This document shows positions 24,340 to 32,816 of a stretch of DNA of 64,000 bases, in pieces (position 1 is the stretch's first letter; each line of letters starts with the position of its first letter). A model generated the notes under the pieces. It ran no database searches. It was given only the letters and a program-made list of their open reading frames with translations, and was not told the DNA's origin. The stretch is from assembly GCA_012103255.1 (NCBI GenBank), contig WLXD01000001.1, positions 1,315,501 through 1,379,500 on the forward strand, in the 5' to 3' direction. A program made the translations under genes and the position numbers. Source of the stretch: Acidobacteriota bacterium (GTDB taxonomy: Bacteria > Acidobacteriota > UBA890 > WLXD01).

Positions 24340-26314
24340 GGACCGATCTCGGCATTTCGCAGTATTCGTGCTGGCGGCCACCTGTCTGGTTGCACGCGAA
24401 GGCTCACCCCAGCAGGCGGACTTCGCTACTTCGGTGGAGCGCGTGCGGATCCAGGTCGCGGTGCGCGACGACGCAGGGGACTTCGTCAAGGGGCTGGGCG
24501 CTGGAGACTTCGAGTTGCTGGTCGACGGGAACCGGCGTCCGGTTCGCGATGCGTTCGAGGTGGATTTGCGGCGCGCGCCCGGAGCGGCGACCGCGTCTGA
24601 TTCTGGGGCGACCGTGCCCGTCGGAATCCCCGCGGCCGCACGGCGTCGATTTCTCATCTTCTTCGACTTCGCTTTCAACGGCCGCGTGTCGAATGGAGAA
24701 GGACTACCGGACTTGGGGCGGCGCGCGTTCAACGAGGCGCTCCGCGGCGCCCGCGATTTCGTAGCTGAGACCGTCAGGGACGGCGACTTGATCGCCGTTG
24801 CGTTCGCGAATCGCTTCGGGTTCGAGCAACGCCTGCCGTTTACCGCTGATCATGCGCGTGCACGCGCGGTGCTGGATGAAATCGGGATGAGCGATGCAAC
24901 GGACGCACAGCCGTTCGATGCGGACGACTTCTCGGCGTACGTCGCGTTCGTCGCCAACTACCTCGCGCAACTCGAGGAGTACGGGCGCATCTTGGGTGCA
25001 GTAGAGGGCACGAAACACGTGATCCTGTTTTCAACCGGCTTCTCGGATCAGGTGCTGGTGGGAGGCGGGCTCGATCAACTATCGAGCGCTGCCGAGGATC
25101 GCGCCGGGGGCGGCCTGAGCGGCATCGCGGTGGGCGGCGATCCGGAAGCCGACTCCGGGTCTGCTGAGGTCCGGGATGGCATCAAGCGGGTGGCGGAGTC
25201 GTTCCGCGCTGCCGACGCCCGAGTGCACGCGGTTGACGCGCGTCGGCTCGGGAGCTTCCGGCGGAGTGGCCGGCAGTCGCTGTCCTATCTTGCCGACGGC
25301 ACCGGCGGCAGCGCCCACTGGAACAACAACCGCGTGGGGCCGGCGCTGCAGACCATCGAAGAGGCGACGGCTCACTACTACGTCCTCGCCTACGATAAAT
25401 CCGCGGACGACCCGGAGGCAGTTCGACTGGACATCGCGGTTCCCGAGCAGGAGGACTTCCGCGTCCAGGCACCAGGCGAGTTCAGCCCCCCGCCTCCGTA
25501 TCGGCAGATGAGCGAGCTGCAGCGCAACTTGGTAGTGACCGACGCTCTGGCGCACGATGACGATGTGCTCGGCGTGCTCGCAGACGCCGATCTGGTCGCT
25601 TTGCCGGGGGCGCCGGTTGGGCAATCACGCCTCCTGAGCTTCATCGAGATTCCCGCTCATGAGATCGATCGCCTGAGGCGCATGCGCGGCGAAGGGGTGG
25701 TTGAACTCGACTTCGCCGCGTTTGTGACTGCCGAAGACGGTGGGCTCGAACAGGTATTCAGCGAGCAGGTCGTACACACCTCCGGTCGCAACGCCGAGGC
25801 GTTGCCGCTGCGCTGGCGCCGCAACCTGGTCGTTTCGGCAGAGGCCAAACGCCTGCGCTGGATGGTCAGGGAGTCGGCCGTTGGTGAGGTGTCCGCGCGG
25901 ACACGACCGTTGCCCCACGTGAGCCGGAGCGGCAGCGGAGAGTTCTCCAGGCCGGTGATTCTCGTCGAGGCCCCGGCGCCTCGGGCCAGGTTGTCGATCG
26001 GGCCCGGATCACCAGCGCGCGGCCAGCTGTTGCCGGTCGCGCGGCCGCGTTTGGCGCGCGGCGGCGAAGTCATCATCTGGTTCGCCGCCACGGGACTGGC
26101 TGAGCAAGATCCCGCATTGCTCCTCTACACCAGCGACGCCGAAGTCGCCTTGAGGGTGCAGTCGCTCGAGCGCCGCGGGGAGGGCGAGGTCGTACAGTTC
26201 TTCGCGCGGGTCCAAGTTCCGGCCAGCGTTCCTGCCGGGGAAGCTGAAATCGTTGTGGTGATGCCCGATGATCGGTTGTCGTCCGGAACTACCGTCGAGG
26301 TGACAAATGAGTAA
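24338..26314 (+). CDS. VWFA-related secreted protein
   Basis: 658 residues with a short signal peptide. Residues 25-75 match the start of the VWFA-related domain described mainly from Acidobacteria: V-R-I-Q-V-A-V-R-D-D-A-G-D-F-V-K-G-L then D-F-E-L-L-V-D-G. A von Willebrand A-like domain follows (R-F-L-I-F-F-D-F-A-F-N; K-H-V-I-L-F-S-T-G-F; Y-Y-V-L-A-Y), with the metal-site D-x-S-x-S altered to D-F-A-F-N. The last 250 residues are beta-rich and unassigned. Secreted surface or adhesion proteins are the usual context; function unknown. It overlaps the next gene by eight bases (ATGAGTAA). Confidence 0.75.
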   Translation: MDRSRHFAVFVLAATCLVAREGSPQQADFATSVERVRIQVAVRDDAGDFVKGLGAGDFELLVDGNRRPVRDAFEVDLRRAPGAATASDSGATVPVGIPAAARRRFLIFFDFAFNGRVSNGEGLPDLGRRAFNEALRGARDFVAETVRDGDLIAVAFANRFGFEQRLPFTADHARARAVLDEIGMSDATDAQPFDADDFSAYVAFVANYLAQLEEYGRILGAVEGTKHVILFSTGFSDQVLVGGGLDQLSSAAEDRAGGGLSGIAVGGDPEADSGSAEVRDGIKRVAESFRAADARVHAVDARRLGSFRRSGRQSLSYLADGTGGSAHWNNNRVGPALQTIEEATAHYYVLAYDKSADDPEAVRLDIAVPEQEDFRVQAPGEFSPPPPYRQMSELQRNLVVTDALAHDDDVLGVLADADLVALPGAPVGQSRLLSFIEIPAHEIDRLRRMRGEGVVELDFAAFVTAEDGGLEQVFSEQVVHTSGRNAEALPLRWRRNLVVSAEAKRLRWMVRESAVGEVSARTRPLPHVSRSGSGEFSRPVILVEAPAPRARLSIGPGSPARGQLLPVARPRLARGGEVIIWFAATGLAEQDPALLLYTSDAEVALRVQSLERRGEGEVVQFFARVQVPASVPAGEAEIVVVMPDDRLSSGTTVEVTNE

Positions 26315-26810
26315 GGGACCGCGCATGGTTTTCCGACCATCAGTCACCCTTCTCGCCATTGCGTTGTTGGGCGCAGCTCAGCGGCAGGTACCGCAACCGC
26401 CCGAGAACTACTTCGGGCTCGATGCGTGGTTCGGCGGTGAGATCGTTGAGCTGGCTGACTCCAACGGCGCGATGCGGTTGCGATACTCAGACTCTCTGGG
26501 CATCGCGGGACCGGGCCTTGGGGGGCTGAGAGCCAACGCACGAGGGCTCTCCGTCGGGGAGAGCGAGTCGTGGGTTGAGCTGCGCTACGCCAAGGGTTGG
26601 ATCTACTTCGACGATCCGGAATCGGATGGCCAGCGGCGGTTCAATTTGCGCGACGGTCGGCGCCGACTGCGCCCCGGCCATCTGGTCGAGATCGGTCGCT
26701 ACCAGGAACTCGGCGGTGGCCACGAAGTGCACGGCGGACGCGTTCGGCTCGAGGGCTGGGTTCTGGTGCGCGTCAGCCCCGGCCCCAACATGCAGGAGCG
26801 GCAGTTCTAG
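26307..26810 (+). CDS. Secreted protein of unknown function
   Basis: 167 residues. A hydrophobic leader (L-L-A-I-A-L-L-G-A-A) suggests export. The mature part is beta-rich and charged, with W-F-G-G-E-I-V-E-L and R-P-G-H-L-V-E-I-G-R-Y; I recognise no family. ATG 26307 overlaps the VWFA-related gene by eight bases, so the two are probably made together; an internal ATG at 26325 is possible. Its TAG shares a CTAG with the stop of ileS, which converges on it. Confidence 0.55.
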   Translation: MSKGPRMVFRPSVTLLAIALLGAAQRQVPQPPENYFGLDAWFGGEIVELADSNGAMRLRYSDSLGIAGPGLGGLRANARGLSVGESESWVELRYAKGWIYFDDPESDGQRRFNLRDGRRRLRPGHLVEIGRYQELGGGHEVHGGRVRLEGWVLVRVSPGPNMQERQF

Positions 26811-29800
26811 CCGTCGTCGTCCGACTCGGACTCTTCCTTCGCCTTGAGCGCCGCCTCGATGTCCTTCAGGTTGATCTCGACGGTCACCGTCTTGCCGTCG
26901 ATATCGTCTTCCTTGCGGAGCTCTGAGACGTCGAGCGTCGCCGTCGAGACGTTGCTGAGGGTCTCGCCTTCGACGATCTCGCGGTTCTTCTCTACGGCCT
27001 CGACGATCCCGGCGTCGGCATCCGTCAGGGCTACGTCGATCCGTGCTTCCACTGGGTAGTCCATTTCCTTGCGCATGCGCTGTATCCGGTTGACCACGTC
27101 GCGAGCGATTCCCTCGTCCTTGAGGTCGTCGTTCAGGTGCGGGTCGAGTGCCACTACCAGGTTGCCCTGGGCCGCAACGAGTGCCCCCTCGTCTGCCGGC
27201 TCCATGTTCACGTAGACGTCGTCAGCCGTCAGTTCGATTCCAGCGACCTCGACGTTTTCGCCGAACGCAAGTTTCCGCGCGCTGTCGGCATCGAGCTTGG
27301 CGAGGCCAGCAGCCACGTGGCGGGCCTCGGCGCCGAGCCGCGGGCCGAGTTTGCTCATGTTGGGCTTGATGCTGGCGGTTGCCACCTGGGTCGGATCCTC
27401 GATTACCTCGAGGTCCTTGATGTTGAGCTCTTCCAGAATCACGTCGCGGCTGGTCAGCAGCCACTCGGCCTCCTGGTGGCTGGTCGTGCCCACGCGGATC
27501 GCCCGTAGAGGCTGGCGGTTGCGGATCTTGGCCTGCGCACGGAGGCTGCGGCCGAGTTCGCAGACGACGCGCGACAGATCGATTCGAGACTCGAGCTCGC
27601 GTTCGGCGTCGGTGATATCCCGCCGGGCCGGCACATCCCGCAGGTGCACACTGTCGACTGCGGCGGTATCAGGCGTGACGCGCAGGAACTCGTAGATGTA
27701 GTCAGATGTGAAGGGTGTGAGCGGCGCCATCAACTCGGTGAACTCGAGCATCACCCCGTAGAGGGTGGTGTAGGCGGACCTTTTGTCGTCGTCCGACTCT
27801 GACTTCCAGAAGCGTCGCCTGGATCGGCGGATGTACCAGTTGGTGAGGTCGTCGAGGAAAGCGAGTAGCGGGTCGACGACACGATAGAGCCGATATTCGG
27901 CCATCTCGCGCTCGATTTGCTCCTTCAACTCTTCGAGTTTTGCGCGGATCCAGACGTCCAGCTCGTGAGTTGGCGGGCCTTCCCACGCATCGGTTTCGGG
28001 GTCCCAGCCATCCACGGAGGCATACGTCATGAGGAATGAAACGCTGTTCCACCAGGGGAGAAGAACGCGGCGCACCATGTCGCGCACGCCGGTCTCCGAG
28101 AAGCGCAATTCCTCGCCGCGCAGCAGCGGCGAGTCGAGCAGGTAGATGCGGATGGCGTCGGCGCCCAGTTCGTCGACCAGCTTCGTCGGCTCCGGGTAGT
28201 TCTTCAGGCTCTTGGACATCTTGCGGCCATCTTCGGCGAGCACGAGTCCTGAGCAGATGACGTTCTTGTAGGCCGGCTTGTCGAACAACGCCGTCGACAA
28301 CACGAGCAGCGTGTAGAACCAGCCACGGGTTTGATCGAGGGCCTCGGTGATGAAATCGGCCGGGTAGCCGTTTTCGAACGCGTCGGCGTCTTCGAACGGG
28401 TAATGCGCCTGGCCGTAGGGCATCGAGCCTGACTCGAACCAGCAGTCGAGAACCTCCGGGATGCGTCGGAGTTCGCCGCGTCCGGTGGGTGAAGGGATCA
28501 CGACATCGTCGACTATGTGCTTGTGGAGGTCGTCGACCTTCACGCCCGAGAGCTCTTCGAGTTCGTCGCGCGAACCCACACAGATCGTCTCGCCGGTTTC
28601 CTCGTTGCGCCAAATCGGCAGAGGGTTGCCCCAGTAACGGTTACGCGAGATGTTCCAGTCGCGCGCGCCCTCGAGCCACTTACCGAAGCGTCCATCCTTC
28701 AGATGGTCCGGCACCCAGTGGATCTTCTGGTTGTTGGCGATCAGCTGCTCTTTGAACGTTTCGACATTCACGTACCAGGCGCTGATCGACTTGTAGATCA
28801 GCGGCGTGTCCGATCGATAGCAGAAGGGGTAGCTATGCACGATGGTGTCGTGGCGCAGCATGCTGCCAGCGGCCTTCAAGTCAGCGATGATCTTCTTGTC
28901 GGCGTCCTTTACGACGAGTCCCTGGTAATCGGGCACGGCCTCGGTGAACTTGCCGTCGCCATCGACCGGGTCGACCGGTTCGATGCCGTGCTCGCGGCCG
29001 AGCATGAAGTCGTCCTCGCCAAAAGCCGGCGCGGTATGGACGATGCCGGTGCCGCTCTCGGCGGTGACGAACGCGCCAGGCAGGACACGGAACGCGCCCT
29101 CTTCGGCGCGTTCCGCGAAGTACGGGAATAGTGGCGCGTAGCGCAGACCTGCGAGTTCGGTCCCGCTGATGGTCCCGACTCGGCGGATCCCCTTGTCGTC
29201 CGGCCAGTACGCTGCCACGCGTTCGGCATGAAGTACGAGTTGCTCTCCGGTCGTCGGGTCGCCGTTGTCGTCGACCTCTTCGACGATTGCATAGTCCGCT
29301 TCCGGATTGACGGCGAGGCCCAAGTTGGAAGGCAGGGTCCAGGGAGTCGTGGTCCAGGCGAGCAGAGTGAGTCCGTTGTCCGCCTTGAATTTGACGGTGA
29401 CTGACGGGTCCTGCACGTCCTGATAGTTGAGGTTCGCCTCGAAGTTCGAGAGCGGTGCTCCGATGCGCCAGGAGTAGGGGACCACGCGATATCCCTCGTA
29501 GATGAGGTCGCGTTCCCAGAGGGTCTTGAAGACGCTCCAGACGCTCTCCATGAAGGAGACGTCCATCGTCTTGTAGTCGTTGTCGAAGTCGACCCAGCGG
29601 CCGAAACGCGTGACGACTTCGCGCCACTCATCCGAGTAGCGCAGCACGATCGAACGACACGTCTCGTTGAACCGGTCGACACCGTAGTCTTCGATGTCCT
29701 GGCGACCGCTGAGTTCGAGCTGTTTCTCGACTTCGAACTCAACCGGGAGTCCGTGGCAATCCCACCCGAATCGGCGTTCTACACGACACCCCTGCATCGT

Positions 29801-30019
29801 GTGATAGCGGGCCACCACGTCCTTGATCGTGCCGACGAGCAGGTGTCCGTAGTGCGGCAGGCCGGTGGCGAATGGCGGGCCGTCGTAGAACGAGAAGGAG
29901 CGCTCCGGGGAACGCTGTTCGATCGAACGCTCAAACGCCCTGCGCTCTTTCCATCGCGCGAGGACTTCTTCCTCGATACGCGGGAAAATGACGTCGGACG
30001 GCGGGTTCGTGAACTTCAT
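26807..30019 (-). CDS. ileS: Isoleucyl-tRNA synthetase, type 2 (eukaryote-like)
   Basis: 1070 residues. Class I synthetase motifs: H-Y-G-H (HIGH) near residue 57, in the context G-L-P-H-Y-G-H-L-L-V-G-T-I-K-D, and K-M-S-K-S near residue 600. The editing domain (CP1) and G-W-D-C-H-G-L-P-V-E-F-E-V-E-K are present. Length and motif context match the eukaryote-like IleS2 group rather than the shorter bacterial type 1. No C-terminal zinc-binding cysteine cluster is seen, as expected for this group, which is known for low mupirocin sensitivity. It is downstream of rpmG with 15 bases between. It is the last gene of the operon and ends in a shared CTAG with no terminator. Confidence 0.93.
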   Translation of the reverse strand: MKFTNPPSDVIFPRIEEEVLARWKERRAFERSIEQRSPERSFSFYDGPPFATGLPHYGHLLVGTIKDVVARYHTMQGCRVERRFGWDCHGLPVEFEVEKQLELSGRQDIEDYGVDRFNETCRSIVLRYSDEWREVVTRFGRWVDFDNDYKTMDVSFMESVWSVFKTLWERDLIYEGYRVVPYSWRIGAPLSNFEANLNYQDVQDPSVTVKFKADNGLTLLAWTTTPWTLPSNLGLAVNPEADYAIVEEVDDNGDPTTGEQLVLHAERVAAYWPDDKGIRRVGTISGTELAGLRYAPLFPYFAERAEEGAFRVLPGAFVTAESGTGIVHTAPAFGEDDFMLGREHGIEPVDPVDGDGKFTEAVPDYQGLVVKDADKKIIADLKAAGSMLRHDTIVHSYPFCYRSDTPLIYKSISAWYVNVETFKEQLIANNQKIHWVPDHLKDGRFGKWLEGARDWNISRNRYWGNPLPIWRNEETGETICVGSRDELEELSGVKVDDLHKHIVDDVVIPSPTGRGELRRIPEVLDCWFESGSMPYGQAHYPFEDADAFENGYPADFITEALDQTRGWFYTLLVLSTALFDKPAYKNVICSGLVLAEDGRKMSKSLKNYPEPTKLVDELGADAIRIYLLDSPLLRGEELRFSETGVRDMVRRVLLPWWNSVSFLMTYASVDGWDPETDAWEGPPTHELDVWIRAKLEELKEQIEREMAEYRLYRVVDPLLAFLDDLTNWYIRRSRRRFWKSESDDDKRSAYTTLYGVMLEFTELMAPLTPFTSDYIYEFLRVTPDTAAVDSVHLRDVPARRDITDAERELESRIDLSRVVCELGRSLRAQAKIRNRQPLRAIRVGTTSHQEAEWLLTSRDVILEELNIKDLEVIEDPTQVATASIKPNMSKLGPRLGAEARHVAAGLAKLDADSARKLAFGENVEVAGIELTADDVYVNMEPADEGALVAAQGNLVVALDPHLNDDLKDEGIARDVVNRIQRMRKEMDYPVEARIDVALTDADAGIVEAVEKNREIVEGETLSNVSTATLDVSELRKEDDIDGKTVTVEINLKDIEAALKAKEESESDDDG

Positions 30020-30034
30020 CTAGGCGAAACGCGC

Positions 30035-30196
30035 CTACTTCTCTTCCTTGTACAGGACGTGCTTGCGCACTACCGGGTCGTACTTCTTGAGTTCGATCCG
30101 GTCGGGAGTATTCCGCTTGTTCTTGACCGTGTAATAACGGTGCGGGCTTTCCGTGCTGCGCAGCTTCACCTGAATGCGGTTGCCTGCCTTGGCCAT
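30035..30196 (-). CDS. rpmG: 50S ribosomal protein L33
   Basis: 53 residues: it begins M-A-K-A-G-N-R-I and contains [14 protein letters not shown] and [10 protein letters not shown]. This is the full-length L33 family. The zinc-binding C-x-x-C pairs are absent, so it is the cysteine-free (C-) type. It sits just upstream of ileS on the same strand. A 162-base stretch (30197-30358) upstream holds nothing I can identify apart from possible leader sequence, and no tRNA. Confidence 0.93.
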   Translation of the reverse strand: MAKAGNRIQVKLRSTESPHRYYTVKNKRNTPDRIELKKYDPVVRKHVLYKEEK

Positions 30197-30358
30197 GGTG
30201 TCCTCGCGGTGCGTCCTGAGCTCCGATTCGTGAACGGTCCGCAGTGCGCGGACACGACTCGGGCGCTGTAGTTCAAGATCTGGAGCCGCGCTGCCCCAAT
30301 ATGAGCGCGCAGCAAGGGAGCATTCTACACGGAAAACGGCTGGGGAAGCGGCCTCTTT

Positions 30359-30649
30359 TTAGTCGGCTGCCGGGGCCGGGGTCGTTTCAGCCGCGGCGGG
30401 CTCTCCCGCTGCTTCCTCTTCTTCCGGCTCCGGCTCCGGCTCGCGGCTCATATCGCAGTCGCGGCAGCGCCAACCTTTGGCGCCTTCCTCGTCGCTGACG
30501 TGAGGACAGGCTTCCTGAATCGCCGCGACTTCGGCTTCCAACGCTTCTTTTTCGGGCCCGTCTTCGAGTTTCCCGATGCGCTGCTGAAGGCGGAATCGGT
30601 GCTCGCGGATCTCAAGGCGGTGCATGTTCGAAACGTCAGTCGCCAGCAT
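30359..30649 (-). CDS. Small coiled-coil protein with C-x-H/C-x-x-C motif
   Basis: 96 residues in three parts: a helical coiled-coil start (L-E-I-R-E-H-R-F-R-L-Q-Q), a possible zinc site (A-C-P-H then W-R-C-R-D-C) and a low-complexity tail of Glu, Pro and Ala. I do not recognise the family. It is three bases after the Trm112-like gene, so the two form an operon. It is one of the few genes here that ends in TAA. Function unknown. Confidence 0.6.
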   Translation of the reverse strand: MLATDVSNMHRLEIREHRFRLQQRIGKLEDGPEKEALEAEVAAIQEACPHVSDEEGAKGWRCRDCDMSREPEPEPEEEEAAGEPAAAETTPAPAAD

Positions 30650-30652
30650 CCG

Positions 30653-30916
30653 CTACTCCTCGGGGCTTGCGGTGAGGGGAATGGCCTCGTCGATGAGCAT
30701 CACCGGGATCTCATCGCGGATCGCGTACAAATAGGCGCCGTCTTCCCTGATAAGTCCCCCGTCGACAGGGTCCTTCACGGGACTGCCGCCGCGGTTGGTC
30801 ACGCCACCGGCGGAAATCCGCCCGTTGAGGCTCTCGATCTCCGCCGCGTCGGCGAGTCGCACCGGAGTCTTGTTCTCGGGGCACGCCAGGATTTCCAGCA
30901 ACTCTGTATCGATCAC
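30653..30916 (-). CDS. Trm112/YcaR family (UPF0434) protein
   Basis: 87 residues. The family signature is clear: L-L-E-I-L-A-C-P-E-N-K-T-P-V at the start and Y-A-I-R-D-E-I-P-V-M-L near the end. The second half of the canonical zinc pair is not seen, as is common in bacteria. Eukaryotic Trm112 activates methyltransferases; the bacterial role is less clear. GTG 30916 with GGAG upstream replaces a much longer in-frame start that has no homology. Confidence 0.85.
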   Translation of the reverse strand: MIDTELLEILACPENKTPVRLADAAEIESLNGRISAGGVTNRGGSPVKDPVDGGLIREDGAYLYAIRDEIPVMLIDEAIPLTASPEE

Positions 30917-30965
30917 GTCCGGCTCCTCTAGCGGTGGGCGGCTAGAAATTACCACGGCCGCCAGC

Positions 30966-30994
30966 CTGACGCGCCAGCCTCGAGTGGCTATGCT
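30966..30994 (+). promoter_or_regulatory. Promoter of a probably leaderless DoxX mRNA
   Basis: CTGACG (30966-30971), a 17-base spacer and TATGCT (30989-30994) form a fair sigma-70 promoter. The ATG at 31001 begins seven bases after the -10 box, exactly where transcription should start, so the message would have no leader and no Shine-Dalgarno. Confidence 0.5.
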
Positions 30995-31000
30995 TGCGCC

Positions 31001-31465
31001 ATGAAGAATCGACTGACCGGCACCGACTACGCGCTCCTGTTCCTCCGCATGGCGGGCCTCTATCTTGCCTTCGGCCATGGCTGGGGCAAGGTCTCAGGTC
31101 TCGCCTCGGGTAACGAGGGAGTGATCAACATGGTCGCGCGGCTGGGCTTCCCTATGCCGGTACTGTTCGCCTGGGCAGCGGCGCTGTCCGAGTTCGCGGG
31201 AGGCATCCTCGTGGGCCTGGGACTCTTTACGCGCTGGGCGGCATTGTTTGCCGCGTTTACTCTCAGCGTCGCCGTCTTCTGGCGGCACCAGGCGCTCATG
31301 GTCTTCGGAGCCTGGCTGGGGATTATCTCGCCCGACGAGGAGACGCTCCGTGCTGCGGGGAACCCGGAGCTCGCGCTGATGTTCGTTCTGGTGATGGTTG
31401 CGCTTGTGATTCTGGGCGGCGGCCAGCTGTCCGCCGACCACCGCCTCCTGAATCGCCGCCGCTAG
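31001..31465 (+). CDS. DoxX family membrane protein
   Basis: 154 residues with four membrane helices: L-L-F-L-R-M-A-G-L-Y-L-A-F-G-H-G-W-G-K and A-A-L-S-E-F-A-G-G-I-L-V-G-L-G-L-F-T are typical DoxX. It differs from the tandem copies at 23.4 kb and is not a recent duplicate. It stands alone: upstream genes are divergent, downstream genes converge four bases away. Function is not established for most members; a link to quinone or redox homeostasis has been proposed. Confidence 0.85.
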   Translation: MKNRLTGTDYALLFLRMAGLYLAFGHGWGKVSGLASGNEGVINMVARLGFPMPVLFAWAAALSEFAGGILVGLGLFTRWAALFAAFTLSVAVFWRHQALMVFGAWLGIISPDEETLRAAGNPELALMFVLVMVALVILGGGQLSADHRLLNRRR

Positions 31466-31469
31466 TCGA

Positions 31470-31979
31470 TCACGGCTTCCCATCGAAGGCGTGGTCCAGC
31501 ATCGCGTCATCATCGAAGATGAAACGGCCTGTGAACCGCGTGCCCGCGAACATCATCGGAAACCAGAGTTCGTCGTCAGCCCACATTTCCGCGTAGGGAA
31601 TGGCGTCGAGGTCGAACCATAGCGGGATGGCCTCGTTTGTTTCGGTGGGCGCGCCCTCAAAGTGGGCCGCGGCGAAGACGCGTACGTGAATGGAGTAGCC
31701 GTCCACGAACTGGAAGCGGAGCTCGCCGCATTCTCGAACGTCTGTGGGTGTGACGAGGATTTCTTCTTCGACCTCGCGTATCGCGGCCTCTTCCCACGTC
31801 TCACCAGGGTCGAGCTTGCCGCCCGGGCCGTTGATCTTGCCGGCACCCAGGCCGCGCTTCTTGCGGATGAGGAGGATCTTCCCGTCTTTGATGATGAAGA
31901 GCAGCGTGGCTCGATCAACGCCTGCCCACGCAGACCAGTTGATTTCGTCCAGCGAGCGCTTCTGTGCGTGCTCTTTCAT
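31470..31979 (-). CDS. NUDIX hydrolase of the MTH1 (NUDT1) type
   Basis: 169 residues. The NUDIX box G-G-K-L-D-P-G-E-T...R-E-V-E-E-E is complete. The C-terminal half matches human MTH1 unusually well: [15 protein letters not shown] then R-F-T-G-R-F-I-F, containing the counterparts of MTH1 Trp117, Asp119 and Asp120 that read oxidised purines. It probably clears 8-oxo-dGTP or 2-oxo-dATP. ATG 31979 overlaps apaH by four bases (ATGA), so the two nucleotide-cleaning enzymes form an operon. Confidence 0.85.
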   Translation of the reverse strand: MKEHAQKRSLDEINWSAWAGVDRATLLFIIKDGKILLIRKKRGLGAGKINGPGGKLDPGETWEEAAIREVEEEILVTPTDVRECGELRFQFVDGYSIHVRVFAAAHFEGAPTETNEAIPLWFDLDAIPYAEMWADDELWFPMMFAGTRFTGRFIFDDDAMLDHAFDGKP

Positions 31980-32758
31980 GCGAAGTCCAGATACTGATCG
32001 CGCGCCGGGACGCTGACGAATCGATCCTCTTCCGCGATCCACGCCGTGAGTTCGCCGCCCCAGACGCAGCCGGTATCGAGGCCGCGCACAAACTGGCGAT
32101 TCACGAGTCCACGGCGCGCCCAGTGACCGAACACGACAGTGCGCGGCCCTGGCCAGAAGTCGTCCCACGGTCGGTAGGGCGCGTGGATCGGTGTGCCGGG
32201 CCCTTTGGCGCCCGGTGGTTTCGCGACGGCAGCAACGTCTCGAGGTGGGCGCTCGCCTCGACTGTCGCAGTAGCGAGCCGTGGTCGCGAAGAGGATCTCG
32301 ACGTCCGCGAGCGGCGCCTCCATGCGCAGGTTCGAGCGCATCCGATCGTTCGCTTCCGAAAGGCTGGACCAGCGCGGATGGAGCGCTGCGTGCACCAGGA
32401 GCAGATCCGGCCATTCCATGATGAACGGCCGCGCTCGCAGCCAGTCGAGCAATTCATCTGCGTCGGGTGCCTCGATGATCTCTTCCATCGTGTCGCGAGG
32501 CTTGGGCTCGCGGCCTCCGACGGCGAAGGCGAGGAGATGAAGATCGTGGTTGCCGAGCACCATTTCTGCGTCGAGGTCGCGGACCATGCGGAGTGCGTCC
32601 AGTGAGCGGGGACCGCGATTCGCCACATCACCGCAGAAGTAGAGCGCGTGGTGCTGAGCGCTGTAGTCGATTGCGGTGAGCAGATCTTCTAGCTCTGACG
32701 CGCACCCGTGCACGTCGCCCACGAAGACGCGCAGTCGGCCGTCGTTTGGCGTTGGCAA
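31976..32758 (-). CDS. apaH: Bis(5'-nucleosyl)-tetraphosphatase, symmetrical (ApaH-like)
   Basis: 260 residues. Metallophosphatase motifs in order: G-D-V-H-G-C, G-D-V-A-N-R-G-P, G-N-H-D, a histidine in L-V-H-A, and G-H-W-A near the end; L-D-T-G-C-V-W-G-G-E-L-T-A is the ApaH ending. It splits Ap4A into two ADP. No rsmA or apaG is adjacent; the partner here is the MTH1-like NUDIX gene. In E. coli, ApaH also removes Np4 caps from RNA. Confidence 0.88.
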   Translation of the reverse strand: MPTPNDGRLRVFVGDVHGCASELEDLLTAIDYSAQHHALYFCGDVANRGPRSLDALRMVRDLDAEMVLGNHDLHLLAFAVGGREPKPRDTMEEIIEAPDADELLDWLRARPFIMEWPDLLLVHAALHPRWSSLSEANDRMRSNLRMEAPLADVEILFATTARYCDSRGERPPRDVAAVAKPPGAKGPGTPIHAPYRPWDDFWPGPRTVVFGHWARRGLVNRQFVRGLDTGCVWGGELTAWIAEEDRFVSVPARDQYLDFA

Positions 32759-32816
32759 TCGGATCTCCGCTCGAGAGTTGCTATCCTGCGCGGGTCTCTA
32801 CCCGTTAGCAGCTTGG

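Noticed and set aside
30197-30358. Possible tRNA next to rpmG (G-T-A-G-T-T-C-A-A string)
   Set aside because: No anticodon stem, no T-loop and too few bases between candidate arms; left as an unassigned spacer.
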